DNA from: Neurospora tetraspora
Taxonomy: Eukaryota > Ascomycota > Sordariomycetes > Sordariales > Sordariaceae
Direction of reading: 5' to 3'
Assembly: GCF_033439725.1 (NCBI RefSeq)
Contig: NW_026944383.1
Location: 7,378,001 to 7,442,000 of the forward strand
DNA length: 64,000 nucleotides
Both the position numbers and the translations under genes were made by a program. The notes below the pieces were generated by a model that was not told the origin of the DNA, searched no databases, and saw nothing but the letters and a program-made list of their open reading frames with translations. Below, piece after piece: positions 45,573 to 56,407 of this stretch. How positions within the stretch are numbered: the stretch's first letter is position 1; each line of letters begins with the position of its first letter.

Positions 45573-46604
45573 ATGAAGACCGGAAGCATCCTCGCGGCCC
45601 TCGTGGCCTCGGCCAGCGCCCACACCATCTTCCAGAAGGTGTCCGTCAACGGTGCCGATCAGGGCCAGCTCAAGGGCATCCGTGCTCCTGCCAACAACAA
45701 CCCCGTCACCAACGTCCAGTCCTCCGACATGGCCTGCAACGCTGTTTCGATCAAAGACAGCAACGTCCTTACCGTTCCGGCTGGTGCCAAGGTTGGACAC
45801 TGGTGGGGACACGAGATCGGCGGTGCTTCTGGCCCCAACGACGCTGACAACCCGATTGCTGCTTCTCACAAGGGTAAGCTTCCACTCATATTCTTCAGTA
45901 TATTGCTCTTGACGGTCCGCTAACGTGTCTTTCTTCCAGGTCCCGTCATTGTCTACCTCGCCAAGGTCGACAACGCCGCCACCACCGGCACCTCCGGGCT
46001 CAAGTGGTTCAAGGTCGCCGAAGCCGGCCTCAGCGGCGGCAAGTGGGCCGTCGATGACCTGATCGCCAACAACGGCTGGTCCTACTTCAACATGCCGACC
46101 TGCATCGCTCCGGGCCAGTACCTCATGCGTGCCGAGATCATCGCGCTGCACAACGCCGGCTCGCCCGCCGGCGCGCAGCTCTACATCGGCTGCGCCCAGA
46201 TCAACGTCACCGGCGGCGGCAGCTCCTCGCCTTCCAGCACCGTCAGCTTCCCCGGTGCCTACTCGGCCTCCGACCCGGGTATCCTCCTCAACATCTACGG
46301 CAGCAGCGGCAAGACCGACAACGGCGGCAAGCCGTACCAGATCCCCGGCCCCTCGCTGTTCACTTGCTCCGGCTCCGGCAACGATGGTGGCTCTGGTGGT
46401 TCCAACCCTGCTCCTACTACCAAGGCTAGCACCCCCCAGCCTACTACCAAGGCTAGCACCCCCCAGCCTACCAACGGCGGTGGCTCGGGTACCGGCGCTG
46501 CTCTTTATGGACAGTGCGGTGGTAAGGGCTTTACTGGCCCTACCACTTGCGCTTCAGGCACTTGCAAGTTCCAGAACGATTGGTATAGCCAGTGCCTCAA
46601 TTAA
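45573..46604 (+). CDS. AA9 lytic polysaccharide monooxygenase with CBM1
   Basis: Model: join(45573..45873,45940..46604), 321 aa. The signal peptide [16 protein letters not shown] is followed by His17, which becomes the N-terminal copper-brace histidine. The second brace His is in SHKGP, and the axial Tyr lies in [15 protein letters not shown]. The catalytic domain runs to about residue 240. A Pro/Thr linker with two 9-residue repeats (PTTKASTPQ) follows, then a C-terminal CBM1 ([14 protein letters not shown]...WYSQCLN, four Cys). It is a secreted copper enzyme that cleaves cellulose oxidatively. The intron splits the codon right after HK of HKGP. It is not part of the polyketide pathway; its place marks the cluster's outer edge. 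Confidence 0.94.
46413..46466 (+). repeat. 2 x 27-bp tandem repeat in the LPMO linker
   Basis: Two identical 27-bp units (46413-46439, 46440-46466) coding PTTKASTPQ, followed by a partial third (CCTACCAAC). Exact nucleotide identity points to recent slippage. Confidence 0.9.
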
Positions 46605-49466
46605 ATGGGTGAAGTTGGTCTGAGGCTCTGCGGTTGAAGAAAGAATGGTGATGGTGGTGGTGAAGTGCCGAGTGTGGTCACTTCAGCCTGAGTTGTCGGG
46701 ATGAAAAAGGTCCTGATACTTTGGATAAAACAGTTGGGATTCTTCTACATTTTGGGGGGATCATCCAGCGCTTGCACATACTTTTACAACATACTTCTAC
46801 TGTACATATCTTAGCAAGTATATAGACTTACCATTGAACATATGGCATACGGACCCTGTTTCCATGAGCTATTTTGACATTTTGTAACTGTTTGCTCGGG
46901 TGAAATGTCATATCCGTGACTACCTTAGGTATGGCTCTCAGTATTTCTAAGGCCTTAACTGACCTTAACAGGAATGCTCTTTGTGTGCAGCACATGGTGT
47001 TAGTGAAACATAGTAAATTCCTCCCGCCTAGTGCATCCAAGAACAACAGCAAGACGATCCTCGGAAGAAGCCAACTTGCACCACACTTGAAACACCAAAA
47101 GGATCATTGCCTGTTCAGTTTCTCTCGTATATCTGCATTGTCCTCTCTGGCAATGACACTTCACTTTTTCTTCAGCCTTCAAGCCTCTAAAGTCCAAAGC
47201 ACTGACCTCCCCAAAACCCCATCAACAAACACCCCAACCTGCACGCAACCGTGAAATGTGAAATTGTGACAACTTGAACCTGAAACCGACGAAAACAATC
47301 CTTCCATCCCTGAAAATCTGAGAATCTCAAAAATCGTCAAGAATCAATTCGTCGAACAATCTTCACTCATCACACCTATCCAACAAAGAACTTCAAGAAG
47401 GTGGTCAGACCTCCAGGGCCTCCCTCCTCCTCGTTTCACGCTATCGAATTGCTTGCAGGGTGCAGCTCCTGGGGGGCCGCTCGGGCCACGTTTTCTGTTT
47501 CTTCTTCACTTCTCTTTTTCTCAGCACCACCCACGTTTTTTCACTGCAGCACGGCCTGTTGGAGAGGCATGGGATGGGGCACAGGCGACCGAGAATGTAA
47601 CGCTGAAAAGAAAAAGAGATGTCTGTGAGTCTGTCAAAGTCTGGATCATCACATTTGACGAATTTTTGATCACGCTTCAGCTCGCCTCCAATACGTCTAG
47701 CCCGCTGTGACTACTCACTCAGCTGGATTGAAGTTGTAAAGCGGTTGATCGGTTGTGTGTGGTTGAGCGGCTCATCCGGTTCGGTTGGTAGGTAACCAGT
47801 CGTATATCTACCGAGGATGCAGTGCTTATGGATGGCTCAATAGATGGTCGATAATTGCTGGATATTGGGCGAGGATATTGCCTGGACCGAAGTGAATACA
47901 TCCGGGCAGACACTCGTGAATCGTGGGTGCTATTCTGGGTGCACATGTTTGTGAATGTCGTCAAACAACCTCGACAACTTCGAGACACTTTTGACTTGCA
48001 CATGGTCGACAACGAAGAGTGAAACCTGGAAGATCGCCGGTCCTCGGCAGTCTTGCAATCCTTCTTCTGATTCTTCTTTGCAGTTCGTTGAACCGAGCCG
48101 CGTCCATCCCCCGCAATCGCATGTGGTTTTGGGAATTGGTGGCCCGGTGGACGAGGTGGGCTCGTGGCTTCGTGGACGGAACCTCGTGGACCCCTTCCCC
48201 CGCACGACCCTACAGTTCACCCCTAGTTTGTTCGTTAGCGCGAACTCAACCACCACTCCACCAAATTCCAGGCAAGAAACTGGTATTAACCAGATGCGTT
48301 TTGGGTACTTCATACACTCTATACAATTTTTCTTTTTGAATGTGGTTGTTCTGTTGTTTTTCTGTGTATTTTTGCCAACCCCTGTCGCAAGAGCCGCGCT
48401 AACAAACAAACCAGGGCTGAACTGTATGTGGATCCTTTTTGTTTAGCGTAGTGAAACTGACGAACCCCCCCTGGACCCCCTACCACACCACACCGGCGAT
48501 TTTCATTCCCACTGCACTTTCCATTCCACGGCAGCGGACAAGTTGACCCGACAGGCAGGACGGACAAAGTGGTGAAAGCGACGAGAGTCCAGTCTCACAA
48601 AAGTCACGATGCACCACTGCACACACCCTCACCCACACCCACCGAGCGACAGGAAGCGAACTCGATTTGATCGGTGGGCCGAATTGACCGCCCGGCCAAT
48701 GGCAGGTTGAGGGGAAGGTGTTGCCTTTAACCACAAGCGGAAAGTGGACGGAGGGACCTGTCGCGATCTTCTATCTTGTTGTGGGCTCTATGGGACCTGT
48801 GGCGGGCGCAAATCAGTCTCTCTTCAGGGAAAAACACCGCAAGAAATGGGTGCTTCGAAACCGAAGAAAGTCAGGAAAACTTGGACATGGTTTTTACCTC
48901 CTGGATGACAGAGAAAAAAAAAAGATGATTCTGACGATGGAGGAAATCGGCATGTGCGACAGGTATACGTATTCGCCGTCGGTGGTGTAGCCATGACAGT
49001 CATCCACATTCCTCATCTTCCAGCAACGCCAGGACGCCCCAAGACGCCATCGACGCCGGTGGTTAGTCTGTCCACGGGCGTAGAAGGCCGGGAAGAGTTA
49101 GGCCGCCGCCAATCATCACGCCAATCCATTCATCCACGGTACGCCATGCCACCTTCCCGATGGACTTTGGGGACATGCGGAACAAGGGTCCGGTTCGGCT
49201 GTCACACACCACCCAAATATACCATGTGTACAATGGTACACTACATGTAAGCAATAAGCATGGGCATCAGTCAGATAGACTCCTCTACGCTAGAGATCAG
49301 ACTAATACTCCAGTCCTCCCCCAGCGGGTCCCGACCATGTGTCCGTCTTTTCTTTCTGTTTTGTCCGGTTTCCTCATCTGCTTGTCGAACTGTCGGTGAT
49401 ACTCCATAATACCGCGGTGCAACCGTATATCGGTGTAGACAAGACCAGCAGAGAGCAAAATCCCCC
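46605..49466. other. intergenic between the LPMO and RhoGAP-like genes
   Basis: 2.86 kb. Several overlapping ORFs of 80-160 codons on both strands have no recognisable domain and no plausible splice chain. I see pyrimidine-rich tracts that suit a promoter but no gene. Confidence 0.4.
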
Positions 49467-51813
49467 ATGGCGACGACGCTTCACCAAAACGCCGCCGACC
49501 ATATGGCCGGTAGGCTCGGGTCGGGCAACATGGAGCAGTGCATGTAAGTAACCGTGTCTCCAAAGAGTCTCAAGAAACACCAGACGAACAGTTGGAGAGA
49601 ACTTGGGGTATCGTCCAAAGTAACACCATGGCTAACCCTGTCTTGTTCTGTCTTTCAGAGCCATCGACGCCGGGTGCTCCGCACTTATCGCCGCTATCGC
49701 AAAGACCGTCACCGCCATCCACGGTCTCATGCGCGAAGTTCGGGAATCGCGCGCCGACCTCGATCCCATATCCAGCGAACTCCATTCCCTCAACGGCATT
49801 CTCGATATTCTCAAGGACGACGTCCCGTCTCTTCCTGAACAGCTGGCGCAAAGAACTCCCAAAGTACTCAGCTACTGCCTCACCATCATTAACGAACTCC
49901 AAGGATGCATCTCGATTTTGGACCGTGTTGGTCTCTCCAGGCAGGACAAGAAGTCGCGATGGATGGCTAGTAGGGGACATATTGCCAAGTTGCGGTGGAC
50001 GTTGGAGGTGTACAAGGCCAGCTTGGGACTGGCGGTGGACTTGGTTGCGTTGTAAGTGCGCTTCCTATTAAACTTGGAATGCGATGTTGAGCCGAGTTAC
50101 TAACAAGCGCAAAAAAGAACTGGTAGCAAACCACCAAGCGAACAAAGTCCGGTTAGGGGAACTTTTATGGAGGACGCCTTTGGGGTATCTTACGGCAAGG
50201 ACGAGTTAGCCGACGTTTTAGCCCAAATCAGCCGTGTTGCTGCTCGACTCGAAGACGAATCCCGCCACAACGGCGCTGTTGCAAAGCTTCAACATTATCT
50301 CGATGCGCTATACGGAAATGCTCTCGCCGCTGTCGACCGCGAGATGGACCATTTCGAAGGTCAACGAAATAGTGCCCACTCCTCGACCGATAATGCCCCA
50401 GATAGCGCTATCGACATGGGCGATGACGACCACGCCTTTGTCCATGCCAAAACATCGAATATCCCGATACCACAAACCCATATCAACATGACACTGGACG
50501 AGTTCGACGAGATGCTGGATGAACTAATGGAGATGCCGGTTCGACCTCCAACACCACCGCAAAGGTCAGCGAGACGGTCCTCGTCTGCCGCTTCGGTCAC
50601 TCGCAGTGAATACCGTCCTAGCATATCCGACTCTTATACTAGCACCCCGTATGTTGCTGGCACGTTCCTGGATCTCGAAACCCGAAGCCAAAGCCCGCAT
50701 CTTCGAACCCAGAGTGACTCGGCGGCCATATCACCTCGACCAGTCTTTATCAATCCCTTCCCACACACGAGCGGGGGTCTTATACCAGGCCGTACCGACG
50801 GCCAAAACCGCGATTCCCTCTGGGAAAACCCTCGCCCAGCGGTACCCGTTCCTCGACCGACCACATCCAGTTCCAACATCACGAACTCCCCCAAGCCGAA
50901 CGTACTACGAAGAAGCAGCTCCCGCCTCTCCTCAGCCCTGAAAGGCCTCAGCTTCAGCCGCCAACGCTCCCACTCAACAGCCAGCACCAGCTCCGCCAAA
51001 TCATCCACCCCATCCCTAGCGCTAGCCTTCGGCTTAACTAGCACCCCCTTCGCTAACCCCTCCTTCATGGCCATGCCTCCCACCCCTACCACCCCCGCTC
51101 CCGCTGAAGCCTCCAAACCAGTCTCCATCATCCCCTCCGGCGCCATCTTCGGCGTCTCCCTCGCCGACTCCATGTCCGTAGCCAAGGGCCTCGCCGGCAC
51201 CCGCCACGACAGTGGTGGCTCCTCCACGCGCGACTACCCGCTCTGCATCCTGCGGTGCGTCTACTTCATCCAAGACCACGGGCTGCGCGCGCCACACATC
51301 TTCGCGCAAGAAGGCGACCTCTACCGCCTGCAACGACTTAAAACCATCTTCAGCTCGCCCAAGACTGGATACGGCAAGGTTATGGACTGGAACCAATTCA
51401 CTGTTTACGAAGCCGCCGACCTTATTCTACTCTTCCTCTCCGAACTTCCACAGCCCTTGGTCCCGGAATCTGTAGCTAAGCGATGGATCTCCATGTCGCG
51501 GCAGGCGACCATGTCTGGGTCTTCGCGGTTGGATAAGGGCATCGACTTTTGGGAGGAGGCGCTGCAGGGGATCAAGGGACCAAACAGAAGCTTGTTCAAG
51601 CTGCTGCTGAACTTGTGGGGTGACGTGGCGGATAACGTGGACTGGAACGAGATGCCGGCTGAGAGGCTGGCAGAGAGAATGATGCGTCCGCTGATGCACT
51701 TGCCGCAGACGAGGTATGGGACGGATTACATGCTGGGATTGGCGTTTGTGGTTAGGAAGAGGAGCGAGTATAATGCGGGGTTGAAGGGGGAGAGGAGTCG
51801 GGCTGCTTTTTGA
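49467..51813 (+). CDS. RhoGAP-like protein with fungal N-terminal helical domain
   Basis: Model: join(49467..49543,49659..50051,50118..51813), 721 aa. The first 170 residues are helical and resemble the fungal N-terminal domain found before NACHT and other effector domains (AGCSALIAAIAKTVTAIHGL). The middle is disordered, rich in Ser, Thr and Pro. From about residue 480 the order IFGVSLADSM, YPLCILRCVYFIQDHGLRAP, LPQPLVP, and LLLNLWGDVADN matches a RhoGAP fold. Where catalytic RhoGAPs have the arginine finger (GIFRxSG), this protein has HIFAQEGD, so GAP activity is doubtful. A scaffold or Rho/Ras-binding role is an inference. I chose the start at 49467 because it splices cleanly to the conserved block. 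Confidence 0.8.
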
Positions 51814-53103
51814 GGCTGGATGAAAGTCATGAAACCGGGTATCAACTGGGTACAGTAGGACCTGATGGAAGTTGGAAGGTGATGATGCCTTTCCTTGGTT
51901 TGGCTTGACCGGGCTTTTTTTTTCGCCCTGTTTTTCTCTTGATTTTTTTTTGGAGTTCCTGTTTGCGTCCTGTCGTTCGTTTGGAAGCTGAAATGATACC
52001 CCGGAGAGATATGTACCGCGTATGAAATATTACTGTGCCTCGCTGAAAATACCAAACATGAATTTACAATTACAATCTGCTAGGAAAATGGTGCGATAAA
52101 AATTATGTGGTGTTTGCCCGCAGCACATAGCGACAGTCCATCCTTGGACCAGCAACCTCCTTGTTGACACCGGTCTGGTCACCACTAGAACCTAAGTCCT
52201 CCCACTTTGCGTGATCACTCTCACGTATGGGGATTACAGAAGCTGTTCGGACCTTTTGGACCGCAATGGCATTCGCTTGCGTACCTATCATGTACAGAAA
52301 ACGGGGTTGTGTGCTTGATTGTAGTTGTGTACTCGGGTTTATTACGTACAGACGTAGAGAACCTTAAAGGTCACTCTTGGCCCGGGCCCGGACGGCGGAC
52401 GCACCTGCCTTCTTCTCCGGACCTCCGGATACTACGACATCTGGTTGCGGCTGCCTTATTTTTCCGCATGAAGCTGGGAATCCGGATTTACATGAGCGGA
52501 CCGCCGCAATCTGTTTATGCAAAGTTTTTTCCCATTACATTGTCCGAGCTTCCTGCACCGTCTTATCTTTTTCCCAGATGCCATCACCAAGCCACCAAGA
52601 TTACTGCTTGACTGTCGACGCAATGCCCGTGGAACTGACCGTCTCTACCCACTGTCAACCCTCAACTTTGGCGAAAATTGCATATCTCGAGCAAGCTACA
52701 GCGATGTTGCTGCCTGTGATGGCTTGCGTTGCTGGCGGTATCTCGCCTGTGGCGAGAATGATGTCCAAGTTGTCACCTGGATGAGCGTCAGCGCAGCGGA
52801 GCGGGCATCTTGCGAACTGCTGCTGCTCGCATGCCCGGCGTCATTGATTCTTGAATCATGTAGGTATCACGGGCATGAGCCTCTCTGTTGGGCAGAGGCA
52901 AGAAAGCACCGGCTCTTCCACTGCAGACACGAAAACTTTAAGATCCAGCTCTTCGAGCCACATTGCACCTTTTGGTTTTTCCAAAAATACCCAACAGACT
53001 TGACCATCCTTGTGAAAGGTCTTTGCTTCTTTCAGTCCGCTACCATCAACAGTTAGTGCGAGAAAACTACCAGTTCAAACAAGCTCTTTTACACATCAAC
53101 ATC
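51814..53103. other. intergenic between the RhoGAP-like and RBR genes
   Basis: 1.29 kb with T8 to T9 runs near 51910-51950. The 179-codon ORF at 52517-53056 is Cys/Leu-rich and unlike a real protein. Confidence 0.4.
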
Positions 53104-54971
53104 ATGGACGGAGAAACCCAATCAAACAGACCCGAACAAGCTCCTCTGGAGCGCTTCCCACCAGAAGTTGCCGAGATGAACTCCAAGTACCACATGGACG
53201 TAAGTGTTGCGAGAACTCCTACTCTTGTCTGTCTTGATGTTATGGTTCTCGGCTCTGGCGAACATGGCTAACGAATTCTGTTCCTGATATAGGGCTCAAC
53301 CACCATTGAAACCCGCCAAATCTCGGGGGTTGGCGTTTCCTTTGGCCCTGGCATGGAGGTTCTCAAGGTTGCCCCAAAGATGACCGGTTTTCCTTCTTGT
53401 AAAGCGGAATGCAAGAAGGTTAATCTGTACTGGGACTGGCAGTGGTCCAAGCACACCATCAGATTGGACCAGGATCCGTCACGTCTCCTGACGATCCATA
53501 CCCTGTTCCTGTCTGGTAAGATCCAAGTCCGCGGCAAGCCGGTCGCTACCAATTACATCTCTTCCGGGCCTGGTGACGGGACACTTGAGCTCTTGAACCT
53601 TTTACCAAGCGTCACCAAGGAAGAGATCAAGGAGCAAATACCTCAAGCTCTTTTGAAGGGTGCGAAGTGGTCTACAAAGCACCCGAAGTGCACAGACGGC
53701 AGTGCTCTGAGAACCGTACTCTCGCTAACAACGCAGTTTGGTCCCCTCAAAGATCAATTTTTTGAGCCTTTGCCAACGATGATACGGGTAACAGCCTTGT
53801 TTCAAAATGAGGATGACGCCAGGAGAGCTGTCGAGGTTCTCAATCAGTCACCACTGCCGTTCGACCCGCAGCAAATGCTGATAGCTAGACTGGAGTATCA
53901 AATGGAGTTCAAGGGTCCAAAAGAATGGGTTGAGAACATTCCTGGACAGCTTCTCAGCAAAGCTTCCATTTCCAGGAACATCCATCAGATAAAGCTTGCC
54001 CTATCACCCGACGTTGAACAACGCTTCAGCCTGAGCGGAGAAACCCGTGAAGTGCTCGTCGAGGCAATGGAGTGGGTACGCAAGCTCCCCGTCTCCGGCC
54101 AAATCCACGAGGACAAGTCAAGCTCCCGGGACTTTACCACAACAGACGAGTGCTGTGTCATATGTGGTGATACGGCAGAGTCACCCGTGATCACTCAGTG
54201 TAAACACGTTTACTGTGGTGACTGCTTCGACAACCTTTGCTTCAGCACCTTTTCAATCGGAAGCTGGCGAAATAAGGCCATCTGTCAGGCGCCCAAACCA
54301 TCGGGCACCTCGACAGCACTTGACAACTCCATCTGTGGCTGCACTTTCACTCTCCCAGAGCTCCAGGAATTGCTCAACCCCAGTACCTTCGAACGCCTCC
54401 TCATTGCGTCCTTCAAATCCTACGTCCACCGCCATCCAGACAAGCTGCAAAATTGTCCCACTACCAACTGCGATTACATCTACTTTGTCACGGAGCCCTA
54501 CGACCAACCCGATCGGCACAGCGACGATCCCGCCACAGCACCGCACATCACCTGCCTCCATTGCCTCGCCAACATCTGCACACGCTGCCAGGAAGGCCAC
54601 GCAGCCAGAGGCATGACCTGCCTCGAGTTCCAAGATCACCTAGCGCATGGGGCACACTCGATAGCCCTCGCCAAAGCAGAGCAGGGCATCAAGGACTGCC
54701 CAAAATGCACGACGTTCCTTGTCAAAGTTGACGGGTGTAACCACGTCACTTGTCCTGTATGCAATACCCACCTGTGCTGGAAGTGCTTGGAGATGTTTAG
54801 AGGTGAAGCTGCCGAGGATCGCGCGTATAGGCATTTGGAAGAGGTGCATGACGGGATCTATGATGATCTTCCCGATGAGGAAGATGAGGAAGACTATGAT
54901 GATCTTCCCGATGAGGAAGATGAGGAAGACTATGATGATCTTCCCGATGAGGAAGATGAGGAAGATCTCGG

Positions 54972-55022
<51 letters not shown>

Positions 55023-55554
55023 CGACGACTGGGAGCAAAATAATGGGTTTGGAGATCCGGAGGTTATTTGCATACTGGCACATCTAGTCGGACGTGTGCA
55101 TCGACAAGATGAAGAGCTACGCAGAATCATGGAAAATTTTGCTGATCCGGATTTCGAGGAGGGACAGGGCGAACGAGCGGATACTGGACAAGAGGATAAC
55201 GGGGATGATGGTGAGGGTGCGGGTGTGAACAGAGAGGATGCCGCTAACCATGGCATTGAGATTGAAGACGACCAAGTAGGTCTTCGGATTCAGGGGGCTC
55301 CAGAAGCACAAGATCAAGAGGTGAGTTTAGAGAGGGTGGTTTGGCGAGAAGATGGGCGAATGAACGAGCGAGCGCAACCTCATCAGCGGAGGGATTGGGA
55401 AGAGGCTGATGTCATTGTCCATGATATTTCGTACAACTTTGGCTTTTACGTTTGGCTTTTTTTCTTTCTTCCCTTGTGTCGCATGATTTTCGCGGTTTTT
55501 GTGGTCTTTCCCCTGCTGTTTTTGGGCGCGATTAACGGGGTTGGAGAACAATGA
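53104..55554 (+). CDS. RBR-type (RING-IBR-RING) protein with acidic repeats and a C-terminal membrane segment
   Basis: Model: join(53104..53199,53293..55554), 785 aa. RING1 starts at CCVICGDTAESPVITQC, the IBR includes CPTTNC...CLHCLANICTRC, and RING2 is CPKCTTFLVKVDGCNHVTC...CWKC. The catalytic cysteine of RBR ligases would be in GCNHVTC. About 330 residues before RING1 show alpha/beta composition without a named domain. After RING2 come three 12-residue acidic repeats (DDLPDEEDEEDY), then a run of about 18 Asp residues. Near the C-terminus is a hydrophobic stretch (VWLFFFLPLCRMIFAVFVV) that could be a transmembrane anchor. Likely role: membrane-anchored E3 ubiquitin ligase. It is not linked to the polyketide genes. 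Confidence 0.85.
54862..55029 (+). repeat. 3 x 36-bp tandem repeat followed by a GAT trinucleotide run
   Basis: Units at 54862-54897, 54898-54933 and 54934-54969 are identical but for the end of the third. A (GAT)n run then codes poly-Asp up to about 55029. Both are in frame in the RBR gene and are expected to vary in length between strains. Confidence 0.9.
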
Positions 55555-56242
55555 TTACATTCAGAGAGCAGGATGGATAAGGCGATACGATGATGCACGG
55601 ACAGAATGAGATTCATCTACTCGCGGGAGTTTGAAACTAGTAGTTTCCCGAGCAGTGACCAGATTTCAAATATATTTTCACTATTGAACGCAGCTGTAGG
55701 CCACGGTGGCCTGTCAGGGACAACTGAGTGCGTGCGAAGCAGACGAAGTCGGTAACGGATGATCGGATACCGTATTCACAACACATATAGGCCCCTTTTG
55801 GCAGGTAATTAATGGCACTCAAATATTCGCAACGCCCTTCCGAATAATGACATTGGAAATGGCGATACACGGCCGGATCACAGCTGCGAAAACGATTTTT
55901 GGCTCATCGAGCTGCCGCTGCCGCTGCCGCTGCGGCCGCGGATCCAGAAGCCCACGATGTCACCGACTACACCCCAACTCCGATTCGCTTTCAAAACCCG
56001 TCTCCGCAATGCTTTGCACATCCGTAGCCATTTTTCCAACTGCAGTAACAAGCCCTCACGATTATTGTAATTGCATTTTAGTTCCTATGCGGTTATTAAT
56101 AGCTGAGTGTCCACCACACCACTTCTTTCTCTCAACCCAACGTCCGTCTGTCCGTTACAAGCGTGCCCAAGACCAGCGCCACACGATGCCGGCCGGGGTT
56201 TATTAGCATAATACAAACGCTAATCATCCAACAATAAGCAAC
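55555..56242. other. intergenic, right end of the gene island
   Basis: Unique DNA between the last gene and the right-hand retrotransposon; it holds a CTGCCGCTGCCGCTGC run at about 55912. No gene is recognised. Confidence 0.5.
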
Positions 56243-56407
56243 TGTGATATTATGGGTAATAATCGATATGGGGTTCAACGTAGCTTGATTGTATATGTCT
56301 ATATCAGACTGGCTCTACAGACTCGAAGCTCTAGCATCTAAATAAATTCCGCATATCCCAGCCCAATTAGGTACGTACACGCCTAATAAATCACCTAGCC
56401 TCTAATA
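56243..56407 (-). repeat. LTR of the right retrotransposon copy
   Basis: 165 bp aligning end to end with 3016-3181. It begins TGTGATATTA and ends CCTCTAATA, the RIP-mutated form of CCTCTGACA. Next to it the internal side reads TACCCCCTTAAAT on the plus strand, i.e. a polypurine tract (AAGGGGG) on the minus strand, so this is the 3' LTR of a minus-strand element. Confidence 0.75.

Noticed and set aside
47930-48446. Overlapping 159- and 163-codon ORFs on opposite strands
   Set aside because: They are mutual shadows, with no domain, no splice partners, and a promoter-like pyrimidine-rich setting.
52517-53056. 179-codon ORF before the RBR gene
   Set aside because: It has Cys/Trp/Leu-rich random-like composition and is followed directly by the better-supported RBR start.
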